Origin: DASSUW01 sp963849695
GTDB taxonomy: Bacteria > Actinomycetota > Thermoleophilia > Solirubrobacterales > Solirubrobacteraceae
Assembly (NCBI GenBank): GCA_963849695.1
Contig: CAWKIT010000016.1
Coordinates: 186,001 to 250,000 of the forward strand
Direction of reading: 5' to 3'
Length of the DNA stretch: 64,000 nt
The notes under the pieces were generated by a model that made no database searches, had not been told where the DNA came from, and worked only from the letters and a program-made list of their open reading frames with translations. A program made the position numbers and the translations under genes. Shown here piece by piece: positions 33,670 through 43,200 of the stretch (its first letter is position 1; each line of letters starts with the position of its first letter).

Positions 33670-35932
33670 ATGATTCGCCGCCGCCATGTCCTCGCAGCCG
33701 CCGTCGCTGCGCTAGCGCTCGCCGCGCCTCAGGCACAAGCCGCCACCTATCCGCAGGGGTTCTCCGAGCGGACCGTGTTCTCGGGGCTGACCAACCCCAC
33801 CGCTGTCCGCTTCGCCTCGGACGGACGCGTGTTCGTCGCGGAGAAGAGCGGGCTGATCAAGGTGTTCGACTCGCTCGTCGGACGCGCAGCCCGATGTCTT
33901 CGCCGACCTGCGCACCCAGGTGCACAACTTCTGGGATCGCGGGCTGCTCGGGCTCGCGCTCGACCCCGGCTTCCCGGCGAATCCGTACGTGTACGCGCTG
34001 TACGCCCATGACGCGGCGATCGGCGGCACCGCGCCGCGCTGGGGCACGGCCGGGCGCGACGTCCGACGGATGCCCGACGCCGCCCGGCGCGACCGCGGAC
34101 GGCTGCGTGGTGAGCGGGCGTCTCTCACGCCTGACCGCGTCGGGCAACGCGATGGTCGGCGCCGAGCAGGTGCTGATCGAGGACTGGTGCCAGCAGTATC
34201 CGAGCCACTCGATCGGAGTCGCTCGACTTCGGGCCGCGACGGCGCGCTCTACGTGTCCGGCGGCGACGGCGCGAGCTTCAACTTCGTCGACTACGGCCAG
34301 GACGGCAGCCCGGTCAACCCGTGCGGGGATCCGCCCGGCGGTGTCGGGGCGCTGCTCACCCCGCCGACGGCCGAGGGCGGCGCGCTCCGCAGCCAGGACA
34401 TGCGCACGTTCGCCGACGCGACTTCGCTCGACGGGGCGCTGCTTGCGCGTCGACCCGGCGACCGGCGCCGGCCTGCCCGACAATCCGAACGCGCGGCAGC
34501 CTCGATCCCAACGCGCGGCGGATCGTCGCGTACGGCCTGCGCAACCCGTTCCGGATCGGTGTGCGGCCCGGCACCGGCGAGGTGTGGGTCGGGGACGTGG
34601 GCTGGAACGTGTGGGAGGAGATCCAGCGCCTCCAGAACCCGACCGCCGCGCGTGGTCAACTTCGGCTGGCCCTGCTACGAGGGCGCCGGCCGCCAGAGCG
34701 GCTACGACTCCGCGAACCTGTCGATCTGCGAGAACCTCTACGCCGCGGGCCCGTCGGCCGTCCAGGCGCCGCTGTACGCCTGGAACCACAGCGCGCACGG
34801 TCGTGCCCGGCGAGACGTGTCCGACCGGCAGCTCGTCCGCGGCCGGGATCGCGTTCGCGCCGACCGACGGCCCGTACCCGAGCGAGTACCGGGGAGCGCT
34901 GTTCTTCGCCGACTACTCGCGCGACTGCATCTGGGCGATGCTGCCCGGAGCCAACGGCGTCCCGGACCCGGCACGCCTCCGCACCTTCGCCGCAACGGCC
35001 GCCAACCCCGTGTACCTGCAGACCGGGCCGGGCGGCGACCTGTTCTACGCCGACTTCGACGGCGGCACGATCCGCCGGGTCAGCTTCACCACCGCCAACC
35101 AGGCGCCGACCGCCGTCGCCACCGCCACGCCCGACGACCGGCAACGCCCCGTTGGCCGTCCAGTTCGACGGCTCGGGCTCGAGCGACCCGGACGCGGGCG
35201 ACAGCCTCACCTACGCCTGGGACCTCGACGGCGACGGCCAGCACGACGACTCCACCGGCGCGTCGCCCGAGCCACACCTACACCAGCCAGGGCGTCTACA
35301 CCGCCGGCCTGCGCGTCACCGACAGCCACGACGCGACCGGTGACGCGACCGTCACGATCAACGTCGGCAACACCCCGCCCACGGCGACCATCACCTCGCC
35401 CGCGCCCGGCACCACCTGGCGCGTCGGCGACCTGATCCAGTTCGCCGGCGGCGCCACCGACGCCCAGGACGGCCCGCTGCCGGCCTCGCGCGCTCAGCTG
35501 GGACCTGATCCTCCATCACTGCCCGTCGAACTGCCACACCCACCCGCTGCAGTCCTTCGCGGGTGTGGCGGGCGGCTCGTTCACGGCGCCCGATCACGAG
35601 TATCCGTCGCACCTCGAGCTCAAGCTCACCGCCACCGACTCCGGCGGGCTCACCGACACCGAGTCGATCCGGCTCGACCCGCGCACGGTCGCGCTGACGC
35701 TGAGCACCAGCCCCGGGCGGCTTCTCGCTCGCGCTCAACGGCACGCTGGCGCCGACACCGTTCACCAGGACGGTGATCCAGGGCTCGCGGAACACGATCT
35801 CGGCGCCCTCGCCGCAGACCAAGGCCAAGAAGAACTGGTCGTTCACCGCCTGGTCCGACCGGCGGCGCCGCGACGCACGACATCACCGCCAACAGCACGG
35901 CGACCTACACCGCCACCTACAAGCAGCGGTGA
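33670..35932 (+). pseudogene. Secreted PQQ-type glucose/sorbosone dehydrogenase with PKD domain, thirteen +1 frame shifts
   Basis: From ATG 33670 a signal peptide (MIRRRHVLAAAVAALALAAP) leads into a sugar-dehydrogenase propeller (FSGLTNPTAVRFASDGRVFV, LYVSGGDGASFN, GEVWVGDVGWNVWEE, GIAFAPTDGPYPSEYRGALF). A PKD domain (AVQFDGSGSSDPDAGDSLTY) and a C-terminal repeat module ending TYTATYKQR follow. The sense is continuous only if one base is skipped at about 33880, 34052, 34218, 34237, 34444, 34494, 34651, 34796, 35139, 35269, 35489, 35715 and 35860. Frames run 1-2-3-1 in strict order, always +1. Removing 13 bases gives exactly 750 codons with no internal stop. Confidence 0.88.
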
Positions 35933-35940
35933 ACGGCGGT

Positions 35941-35977
35941 GCGGCGAAGACCCTGTGATGCACAGGGTCTTCGCCGC
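35941..35977. terminator. Perfect bidirectional hairpin terminator
   Basis: GCGGCGAAGACCCTGTG (35941-35957) and CACAGGGTCTTCGCCGC (35961-35977) form a perfect 17-bp stem with a 3-base loop. It lies between the end of the sugar dehydrogenase gene (35932) and the convergent glutamine synthetase III stop (35986). It should stop transcription from both sides. Confidence 0.8.
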
Positions 35978-35985
35978 GAACCCGT

Positions 35986-38151
35986 CTACTTGATGAAGAG
36001 GATCTCCGAGTACTTCGGGAGCGGCCAGAGCTCGTCCGGGATGATCCGCTCGAGCCGGTCGGCGACCTCGCGGGCGGCGTTCATCGCCGGCAGCACCGTG
36101 GTCTGGACGTACTTGGCCTCGTCCAGGATCTCTGCGCCCGCCGGGTGGTCGCGGTTCGCCGTCTCGAGCGCGAACACCGCCTCGACGAACTGGTCGAGCA
36201 GGCCGCCGAGCTCGTCCTTGAGCCGCTGGGCGCCCTTGCTGTCGTCCGCCTCGTCGAGCTCCGCGAACCACCGGATCGCGGCCGGCAGCAGCATCGTGCG
36301 GGCGATCGAGGCCGCCGTCTCGCCCTCGATGTTGAGCGTCGTGACGTACTGCTCGAGCAGCACCTCGTAGCGCGACTCGAGCTCGCGCTCGGACAGCACG
36401 TCGTACTTCGAGAACACGTCGACGGTGCTCGGCTCGACCAGCCACGGCAGGGCGTCGGGCGTCTGGCGCAGGTTGGCCAGGCCGCGCTGCTCGGCCTCCG
36501 CGTGCCACTCGTCGGCGTAGTTGTCGCCGTCGAACACGATCCGCTTGTGCGCCGTGTACGCGGCGCGGACGACCTCGAGCACCGCCTCCTCGAGCGTCTT
36601 GCCGCCGCCCTCGAGCCGCTCGATCTCGTCGGCCAGCTCGTCGATCGCCTCGGCGACGATCGTGTTGAGCACCGTGTTCGGCAGCGCGAGCGACATCGAC
36701 GACCCGAGCGCCCGGAACTCGAACTTGTTGCCAGTGAAGGCGAACGGGGAGGTGCGGTTGCGGTCGCCGCCGTGCATCGGCAGCGCCGGCAGCACGGACG
36801 CGCCCAGCTCGAGGTAGCTCTGCGGTGTCGCTGCGTCGCCCGAGCCGGACTCGATCGCGTTGAAGACCTTCTCCAGCTCGGCGCCGAGGAAGACCGAGAT
36901 GATGGCGGGCGGCGCCTCGTTGGCGCCCAGCCGGTGGTCCTGCCCCGGCAGCGCGACCGACGCGCGCAGCAGCTGCTGGTGCTTGTCGACCGCCTGCAGG
37001 ACGCCCGCGCAGAAGAACAGGAACTGCAGGTTCTCGTGCGGAGTGGCGCCTGGCTCGAGCAGGTTGTGGCCGGTGTCGGTCCCCATCGACCAGTTGTTGT
37101 GCTTGCCGGAGCCGTTGACGCCCGCGAACGGCTTCTCGTGCAACAGGCACACCAACCCGTAGCGGCGCGCCACGTTCTGCATCACCTGCATCGTCAGCTG
37201 CTGGTGGTCGGAGCCGACGTTCGAGTTCTCGAACACCGGCGCGATCTCGTACTGCGCGGGCGCGACCTCGTTGTGGCGGGTCTTCACCGGCACGCCGAGC
37301 TTGGCCAGCTGCTGCTCGGTCTCGAGCATGCACGCGAGCACGCGCTCGGGGATCGAGCCGAAGTAGTGGTCGTCGAGCTCGTGGCCCTTGGGAGGCTTGG
37401 CGCCGAACAGCGTGCGCCCGGTCGTGATCAGATCCGGCCGCTCGAAGTAGAACCGCTCGTCGATCAGGAAGTACTCCTGCTCCGGCCCGACCGTGGTGAA
37501 CACGCTCGAGGACTCCTCGTCGCCGAACAGCCGCAGCACGCGTACGGCCGTGCTCGACAGCGCGTCCATCGAGCGCAGCAGCGGGATCTTCTGATCGAGC
37601 GCCTCGCCGGTCCACGACGCGAACGCGGTCGGGATGCAGAGCACCGCCCCGTTCGGGTTCTCGAGGATGAAGGCGGGCGACGTCGGGTCCCATGCGGTGT
37701 AGCCGCGGGCCTCGAACGTGGCCCGGATGCCGCCGGTCGGGAACGACGACGCGTCAGGCTCGCCCTGGATCAGCTCCTTGCCCGAGAACTCGGCGATCGC
37801 GTTGCCGTCGCCGGTCGGCGCGTAGAACGAATCGTGCTTCTCGGCGGTCATGCCGGTGAGCGGCTGGAACCAGTGCGTGAAGTGCGTCGCGCCGCGCTCC
37901 ATCGCCCATTCCTTCATGGCGGTGGCGACGGCATCGGCGAGCGCCGGCTCGAGCAGCTCGCCCGCCTCGAGCGTCTCCTGCAGCTGGCCGTAGACGGCCT
38001 TGGGAAGCCGCTGGCGCTGCACGGCGGTCGAGAACACGTTCTGGCCGAAGACGTTGGCGCCGGGCTGGGTCAGGTCGCTCTGGCCCAGCGAGCCGCCGTT
38101 CGGGCTCCATTGGGCGGCATGGACATTGGACGTACGCGTACGCGTAGGCAA
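35986..38151 (-). CDS. glnN: Glutamine synthetase type III
   Basis: 721 residues, the size of the GSIII family. Typical segments are TVGPEQEYFLIDERFYFERP, KTRHNEVAPAQYEIAP, LLHEKPFAGVNGSGKHNNWS and GGDRNRTSPFAFTGNKFEFR. It makes glutamine from glutamate, ammonium and ATP. The first codon is TTG at 38151, fixed by an AGGAGGAG ribosome site six bases upstream and by the absence of a nearer ATG. It lies 103 bases downstream of a type I synthetase on the same strand; no promoter-like sequence stands out in that gap. Confidence 0.93.
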   Translation of the reverse strand: MPTRTRTSNVHAAQWSPNGGSLGQSDLTQPGANVFGQNVFSTAVQRQRLPKAVYGQLQETLEAGELLEPALADAVATAMKEWAMERGATHFTHWFQPLTGMTAEKHDSFYAPTGDGNAIAEFSGKELIQGEPDASSFPTGGIRATFEARGYTAWDPTSPAFILENPNGAVLCIPTAFASWTGEALDQKIPLLRSMDALSSTAVRVLRLFGDEESSSVFTTVGPEQEYFLIDERFYFERPDLITTGRTLFGAKPPKGHELDDHYFGSIPERVLACMLETEQQLAKLGVPVKTRHNEVAPAQYEIAPVFENSNVGSDHQQLTMQVMQNVARRYGLVCLLHEKPFAGVNGSGKHNNWSMGTDTGHNLLEPGATPHENLQFLFFCAGVLQAVDKHQQLLRASVALPGQDHRLGANEAPPAIISVFLGAELEKVFNAIESGSGDAATPQSYLELGASVLPALPMHGGDRNRTSPFAFTGNKFEFRALGSSMSLALPNTVLNTIVAEAIDELADEIERLEGGGKTLEEAVLEVVRAAYTAHKRIVFDGDNYADEWHAEAEQRGLANLRQTPDALPWLVEPSTVDVFSKYDVLSERELESRYEVLLEQYVTTLNIEGETAASIARTMLLPAAIRWFAELDEADDSKGAQRLKDELGGLLDQFVEAVFALETANRDHPAGAEILDEAKYVQTTVLPAMNAAREVADRLERIIPDELWPLPKYSEILFIK

Positions 38152-38254
38152 CAGTTACTCCTCCTGGGCAGGCCTGGGTCAGCGGGCCAGCGTAGCCGGG
38201 CGGTGGCGTCGTCTCGTTGTCCAGATGTACAAAGATCGCGCCCGCGCGTTGGTC

Positions 38255-39760
38255 CTAGCCGTCGAAGTAGAGCGGGAACTCGTACGGGTGCGGGCGGATC
38301 TTCACGCGGTCGGACTGCTCGCGGCGGAACTCGATATAGGTCCCGATCAGGTCGTCGGTGAACACGCCGCCCTTGGTGAGGAACTCGTGGTCGGCCTCGA
38401 GCGCGTCCAGCGCCTCGTCGAGGGTGGTCGGGACCGTCCGGACCTCCGCCAGCTGCTCGGGCGGCAGCTCGTAGAGATTCCGGTCGATCGGCTCGCCCGG
38501 GTCGAGCGCGCGCTCGATCCCGTCCAGCCCCGCCATCAGCATCGCCGGGAACGCGAAGTACGGGTTGGCGAGCGGGTCGGGCGGGCGGAACTCCAGGCGC
38601 TTGGCCTTCGGCGACGCCGAGTACATCGGGATCCGCACGGCGGCCGACCGGTTGCGCTGCGAGTGCTTGAGCAGCACCGGCGCCTCGTAGCCCGGGACCA
38701 GCCGGCGGTAGGAGTTGGTCGACGGCGCGCAGAAGGCCAGCAGCGCCGGGGCGTGCGCCAGCAGGCCGGCGGCGTAGTGGAGCGCGAGCGGCGACAGCAG
38801 CGCGTATCCGTCGGCCGCGTGCATGAGCGTCTCGCCGCCCTTCCACAGCGACTGGTGCACGTGCATGCCGGAGCCGTTCTCCTCGAAGATCGGCTTCGGC
38901 AGGAAGGTCGCCGACTTGCCCGCGTGCTTGGCGGTGTTCTTGACCACGTACTTGTGCAGCTGGAGCGCGTCCGCCATCTCCAGCAGCGGCAGGAAGCGCA
39001 GGTCGATCTCGCCCTGGCCCGGGCCGCCGACCTCGTGGTGATGGCTCTCGGTGCGGATGCCGAGCGCCTCGAGCACCAGCACCATCTGCCCGCGGAGGTC
39101 GCTCAGGGTGTCGTTGGGCGGGGCCGGGAAGTAGCCCTCCTGCGAGCGGTTCTTGTAGCCCAGCGCGGCCAGCCCCTCGCCGCGGCGCTGGAAGCCCTGG
39201 CCCGAGGTCCAGTGCCCCTCTTCGGAGTCGACCTCGTAGAACGCCGTGTTCGCCTGCTGGTCGAAGACGACGTGGTCGAACACGTAGAACTCGGCCTCGG
39301 GGCCGAAGTAGGCGACGTCGGCCACGCCGCTCGAGCGCAGATGCTTCTCGGCCTTGATCGCCACGTAGCGCGGGTCGCGCGTGTAGGGCTCGCGCGAGAT
39401 CGGGTCGAGCACCGTGCAGACGAGCGAGATCGTCGGCGCCTCGTAGAAGGGGTCGAGGATCGCGGTCGAGGGGTCGGGCATCAGCAGCATGTCCGACTCG
39501 TAGATCTCCTGGAAGCCGCGGATCGACGAGCCGTCGAAGCCGATCCCCTCGGTGAACGCGTCCTCGTCGAGCGTCCCGAGCGCCATCCCCATGTGCTGCC
39601 AGGTCCCCGGCAGGTCGGTGAACTTCAGGTCCACCAGCCGCGCGCCGTGGCGCTCGGCCAGATCGAGCACGTCGCCCGGACCCGGATCACGGTGTCCGAC
39701 CAGCGCGCGCACGCCCAGCGGCTCGCTGATCTTCCCGTTCACGACGTCGGCGATCGCCAT
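38255..39760 (-). CDS. glnA: Glutamine synthetase type I
   Basis: 501 residues with GSI motifs: GFDGSSIRGFQEIYESDM, the ammonium/glutamate site FGPEAEFYVFDHV, HEVGGPGQGEIDLRF, NGSGMHVHQSLW, and RSAAVRIPMYS. The sequence NLYELPPEQ near residue 390 keeps the Tyr used for adenylylation in beta-subtype enzymes. I chose ATG 39760 because AGGAGG is correctly spaced; a GTG nine bases earlier would overlap that site. It is divergent from the Amt gene, which fits joint nitrogen control. Confidence 0.92.
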   Translation of the reverse strand: MAIADVVNGKISEPLGVRALVGHRDPGPGDVLDLAERHGARLVDLKFTDLPGTWQHMGMALGTLDEDAFTEGIGFDGSSIRGFQEIYESDMLLMPDPSTAILDPFYEAPTISLVCTVLDPISREPYTRDPRYVAIKAEKHLRSSGVADVAYFGPEAEFYVFDHVVFDQQANTAFYEVDSEEGHWTSGQGFQRRGEGLAALGYKNRSQEGYFPAPPNDTLSDLRGQMVLVLEALGIRTESHHHEVGGPGQGEIDLRFLPLLEMADALQLHKYVVKNTAKHAGKSATFLPKPIFEENGSGMHVHQSLWKGGETLMHAADGYALLSPLALHYAAGLLAHAPALLAFCAPSTNSYRRLVPGYEAPVLLKHSQRNRSAAVRIPMYSASPKAKRLEFRPPDPLANPYFAFPAMLMAGLDGIERALDPGEPIDRNLYELPPEQLAEVRTVPTTLDEALDALEADHEFLTKGGVFTDDLIGTYIEFRREQSDRVKIRPHPYEFPLYFDG

Positions 39761-39962
39761 CCCCGTCACCTCCTACTCGGACGGGCGCATTGTGCCCGCC
39801 GACGCGCGCGCGTGTATGGCCGCGTGGCCAAAGATCCCGCAAACTGGTTCGCCCTCGACCGGATGGAGAAAGGCCGACGGGGAATCTTCGACACTGGGAC
39901 AAAGACCCTTCGCGGCTCCCGCCCGACCATTCCCCGCGATGGTTCCCGGACGAGGAGGACTG
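39761..39962. promoter_or_regulatory. Divergent control region between glnA and amt
   Basis: 202 bases with no gene. TGGCCGCGTGGCCA (39817-39830) is an inverted repeat (TGGCC/GGCCA) that could be an operator. GGGC-N7-GCCC lies at about 39783-39797. Ribosome sites for both genes sit at the edges (complement of CCTCCTA at 39769-39775, and GAGGAGG at 39952-39958). I could not match a GlnR or AmtR box by eye. Confidence 0.45.
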
Positions 39963-41429
39963 ATGCTGAGAAGGACCGGCACGGCGCTGCTGGGGGCGGC
40001 GCTGGCCCTTGGCGTGCTGCCGGCGGTGGCGCACGCGGACACGCTGGAGGCGGCGAACAACGGAGCGCTGGCCGACAGCGTGGCCATCAACTCGATCTGG
40101 GTGATGGTGGCGGCCCTGCTCGTGGTCTTCATGCAGGCGGGCTTCGCCTTCCTGGAAATCGGCTTCTCACGCGCGAAGAACGCCGGCACGGTCGTCGCCA
40201 AGATCCTCACGAACTTCTCGATCGCCGGGCTCATGTACTGGGCGTGCGGCTTCGCCTTCGCGTTCGGGATCGGCGAGATCATCGGCCACGACGGGTTCTT
40301 CCTGCGCGGGTATGGCGATCCGCAGACGGCATTCCCGGTGATGGGCCTGTCGGACGCCACGATCGAGACGAAGTGGATGTTCCAGTTCTCGTTCTGCGCG
40401 GTCTCGCTGGCGATCGTGTGGGGGACGACGCTCGAGCGGATCAAGTTCGGCGTCTACGTCATCTACGCGATCGTCTTCGCCGGCTTCATCTATCCGATCG
40501 CCTCGCACTGGGTGTTCGGCGGCGGCTGGCTGCAGAGCAACTTGGGCATGCAGGACTTCGCCGGCTCGACGGCGGTCCACCTGATCGGCGCCACCGGCGC
40601 CCTGGCGGTGCTGCTGCAGCTCGGCGCCCGGCGCGGCAAGTACGGCGCGGACGGTACGCCGCGGGCGATCCCCGGCCACTCGATGCCGTTCTTCGGCCTC
40701 GGCGTGCTGATCCTGTGGCTGGGCTGGTTCGGGTTCAACCCGGGCTCGACCCTGGGCGCGATGGACGGGCGCTTCCCCGAGGTCGCGCTGGTCACGATGC
40801 TGGCCGCCGGCGCAGGCGTGCTGACCTCGATCGCGACGGCGCGCTGGAAGACCGGCACGATCGACATCGGCATGGCGGGCAACGGCGCGATCGGCGCGCT
40901 GGTGGCGATCACCGCGCCGTCGGGCTACGTAGAGCCGTGGACGGCGCCGATCATCGGCGCGATCGCCGGCGTGATCGTCCCGCTCGGCGTGTACGCGATC
41001 GACAAGAAGATCGACGACCCGGTCGGCGCGCTGACCGCCCACGGCCTGTGCGGCGTGTGGGGCACGCTCGCCTGCGGCATCTTCACGTCGCCGCGGCTGG
41101 CCGAGTACAACGCGTTCGGCGAGGGCGGCCTGATCTACACGGGCTCGTTCCACCAGCTCGGCACGCAGGCGCTCGGCGTCGTCACCGTGTTCGCCTTCGT
41201 GTTCACGCTCTCCTACGGCACGTTCTGGGCGATCAAGAAGACCTACGGCCTGCGCGTGACGGCCGAGGAGGAGGAAGCCGGACTGGACATCTCCGAGCAC
41301 GGCATGTACGGGTACCCGGAGCAGTTCATCCCGGCGCCCGAGCTCATCGGCTACAGCGCAGCGCCCGGCAGCGTGCCGGCGCGTGAGACGCCTCGCGGCG
41401 CCACCAACAAGGAGGTCCCGGCAACGTGA
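39963..41429 (+). CDS. amt: Ammonium transporter
   Basis: 488 residues. A signal segment (cleavage near AHA) is followed by the Amt core: NSIWVMVAALLVVFMQAGFA, GFSRAKNAGT, and DFAGSTAVHLIGATGAL, which carries the first pore His. LTAHGLCGVWGTLACGIF carries the second pore His. About eleven membrane spans fit. It imports ammonium across the cytoplasmic membrane. Its stop overlaps the PII gene (GTGA), the classic amtB-glnK pairing in which PII gates the channel. Confidence 0.95.
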   Translation: MLRRTGTALLGAALALGVLPAVAHADTLEAANNGALADSVAINSIWVMVAALLVVFMQAGFAFLEIGFSRAKNAGTVVAKILTNFSIAGLMYWACGFAFAFGIGEIIGHDGFFLRGYGDPQTAFPVMGLSDATIETKWMFQFSFCAVSLAIVWGTTLERIKFGVYVIYAIVFAGFIYPIASHWVFGGGWLQSNLGMQDFAGSTAVHLIGATGALAVLLQLGARRGKYGADGTPRAIPGHSMPFFGLGVLILWLGWFGFNPGSTLGAMDGRFPEVALVTMLAAGAGVLTSIATARWKTGTIDIGMAGNGAIGALVAITAPSGYVEPWTAPIIGAIAGVIVPLGVYAIDKKIDDPVGALTAHGLCGVWGTLACGIFTSPRLAEYNAFGEGGLIYTGSFHQLGTQALGVVTVFAFVFTLSYGTFWAIKKTYGLRVTAEEEEAGLDISEHGMYGYPEQFIPAPELIGYSAAPGSVPARETPRGATNKEVPAT

Positions 41430-41800
41430 AGAAGATCGAGGCGTTCATCCGGCACGAGTCGTTCGAGCCGATCCGCATGGAGCTGCTGTCGCTCGGGTTC
41501 CCGTCCCTGTCGATCTCCGAGGTCAAGGGCTCGGGGCGTCAGAAGGGCATCACCGAGCGCTACCGCGGCGCCGAGCTGACCAACTGGCTGCGGCCGAAGG
41601 TCAAGCTCGAGTGCGTGGTCGCGACGCAGGACGTGCAGACGGTGGTGGACGCCATCCTCAAGCACGCGCGTACTGGCCAGATCGGCGACGGGAAGGTGTT
41701 CGTCATGCCGGTCGAGGAGGCCTACCGGATCCGCACCGGCGAGTCCGGCGAGGAGACGCTCCAGGCCCATCCCGAGGTGGCCGCGCAGGCCACGGCCTGA
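41426..41800 (+). CDS. glnK: PII nitrogen regulatory protein, T-loop Tyr51 replaced by Leu
   Basis: 124 residues. It has the PII core MKKIEAFIRHESFEPIRMEL, T-loop GSGRQKGITERYRGAEL, and the C-loop segment GQIGDGKVFVMPVEEAYRIRTGE. PII trimers bind ATP/ADP and 2-oxoglutarate and here probably gate the co-transcribed Amt. Position 51, uridylylated in enterobacteria and adenylylated in actinobacterial GlnK, is Leu; Tyr46 is kept. Covalent control at residue 51 is therefore impossible, and control may be by ligands only. It starts at GTG 41426 inside the amt stop. Confidence 0.93.
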   Translation: MKKIEAFIRHESFEPIRMELLSLGFPSLSISEVKGSGRQKGITERYRGAELTNWLRPKVKLECVVATQDVQTVVDAILKHARTGQIGDGKVFVMPVEEAYRIRTGESGEETLQAHPEVAAQATA

Positions 41801-41807
41801 TCCGTGA

Positions 41808-41829
41808 GGGGCGGCCTTCGGGCCGCCCC
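41808..41829 (+). terminator. Intrinsic terminator after glnK
   Basis: GGGGCGGCC (41808-41816) pairs with GGCCGCCCC (41821-41829) around a TTCG tetraloop. Outer CCGT/ACGG pairing is also possible. It is followed by TTGTTA and begins 8 bases after the glnK stop. The rest of the gap to the next start at 41900 shows nothing clear. Confidence 0.85.
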
Positions 41830-41899
41830 ACGGTTGTTACCTCCGCGGGTCATCCAGACCCGCGAATTCGACCTCGACATCCGGTCTCAGATTTCAGCC

Positions 41900-43105
41900 A
41901 TGCCAGCCGAGCCCGAGAGCACTCCGCGTGCCGCCACGTCGCTCGTCGCGCGCCTGCGCGCCGTTCACCTGCAGATGCTCGACGCGGTGCTCACCGGCGA
42001 CGGCCTCGACGCCGTCGCCGACCTCGCCGCCGAGGCCGCGGGCGGGCCGGTCGCGGTCGTCGTCCCGCGGCTCGGCGTGGCCGTCGCGTCGGCCGGCGGC
42101 GAGGGGGCGCTGGGCGCCGTCCGCCGCTATGTCGCCGAGCACGGCCGCGGCCGCGTGGCGCCGGTCCCGCCGGAGGTGGTGGCCGAGGTGCCGATCGCGT
42201 CGGGCGACGAGCGGATCGGCGGCGTCGTGTTGCTGGCGCCCGGCAGGCCGGAGCCCGAGGCGGTCGAGTTCCTGCATCTCGCGGCGGTCGCCGCGCTGAC
42301 CGAGGTGGCGGTCGAGGAGGCGCGCGAAGAGGTCGAGGAGAACGTCCGCGGCTCGTTCCTCGAGGAGCTGCGCGAGCGGCCGGACGGCCTCGATCCCGCC
42401 GACGTGGTGCGCCGCGCCGGCCGGCTCGGGTGCGACGTCTCCGGCGGCGCGGTGGTCCTGTGCGCCGAGCTGAGCTCGGAGCGTCCGCGCCACGTGGTGG
42501 CGCTGATCGCGTCCGAGCATCCGGGCGCGCTGGCCCAGCATGTCGAGGGCGGGCAGGCCGGCCGTGTCTACGCGCTGCTGCCGGGCACCGACCAGGCCGC
42601 CACCGCGGCCGCCGCCCGCGCGCTCGCCGGGCGCCTCCAGCGCCACGGAGTCGTCGCGCTGTCCTCGTTCTACGCCGACCCCGCGGAGCTGGGGCGCGCG
42701 ATCCAGGAGGCCGAGCTCGTGCTCGAGGTGCTCCAGCGCGGCGACGGCCTCGGTGGCCCGATCCAGGAGGACATCGGCTCCGGCACCTATCGGCTGCTGT
42801 TCCGCGTGCTCGCCTCGCACCCCGAGGAGGTGCGCTCGTTCTACGAGGACACGGTGGCGGCGATCGTCCGGTATGACGACCAGTACCGGACCGACCTCGT
42901 GCAGACGCTCGAGGCCTACCTCGAGCACAACTGCAACATGAACGCGACCGCGGCGGCGATCTACGCGCACCGCCACACCGTCGCCTACCGGCTGGACCGT
43001 GTGAAGGAGCTCAGCGGCCTCGACCCGATGCAGACCGAGGACCGTGAGCGCCTCGGACTCGGGCTGAAGGCCTACCGGATCATCGCCCCGGGCCTCCCAC
43101 GGTAG
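41900..43105 (+). CDS. PucR-type helix-turn-helix transcriptional regulator
   Basis: 401 residues from ATG 41900. The C-terminal ~70 residues form the PucR/CdaR HTH: TLEAYLEHNCNMNATAAAIY followed by AHRHTVAYRLDRVKELSGLD. The preceding ~300 residues carry a GAF-like and GGDEF-like regulator fold (SGDERIGGVVLLAPG; EAELVLEVLQRGDGLG). PucR proteins regulate purine, nitrogen or sugar-acid use. Its position after amt-glnK, behind a terminator, suggests but does not prove a nitrogen-related role. Confidence 0.85.
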   Translation: MPAEPESTPRAATSLVARLRAVHLQMLDAVLTGDGLDAVADLAAEAAGGPVAVVVPRLGVAVASAGGEGALGAVRRYVAEHGRGRVAPVPPEVVAEVPIASGDERIGGVVLLAPGRPEPEAVEFLHLAAVAALTEVAVEEAREEVEENVRGSFLEELRERPDGLDPADVVRRAGRLGCDVSGGAVVLCAELSSERPRHVVALIASEHPGALAQHVEGGQAGRVYALLPGTDQAATAAAARALAGRLQRHGVVALSSFYADPAELGRAIQEAELVLEVLQRGDGLGGPIQEDIGSGTYRLLFRVLASHPEEVRSFYEDTVAAIVRYDDQYRTDLVQTLEAYLEHNCNMNATAAAIYAHRHTVAYRLDRVKELSGLDPMQTEDRERLGLGLKAYRIIAPGLPR

Positions 43106-43200
43106 CCTGCGATGTCACGTCGCCGACATCCGGAGGGCTGATCTCTTGGAAACCCGGTGATGCTGTTTGGTCGGGTGACCCTGCGACAACGGAGGACGTG

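Noticed and set aside
36145..38361. A 738-codon plus-strand frame opposite glutamine synthetase III
   Set aside because: The opposite strand encodes a complete, recognisable enzyme; this frame has no family resemblance.
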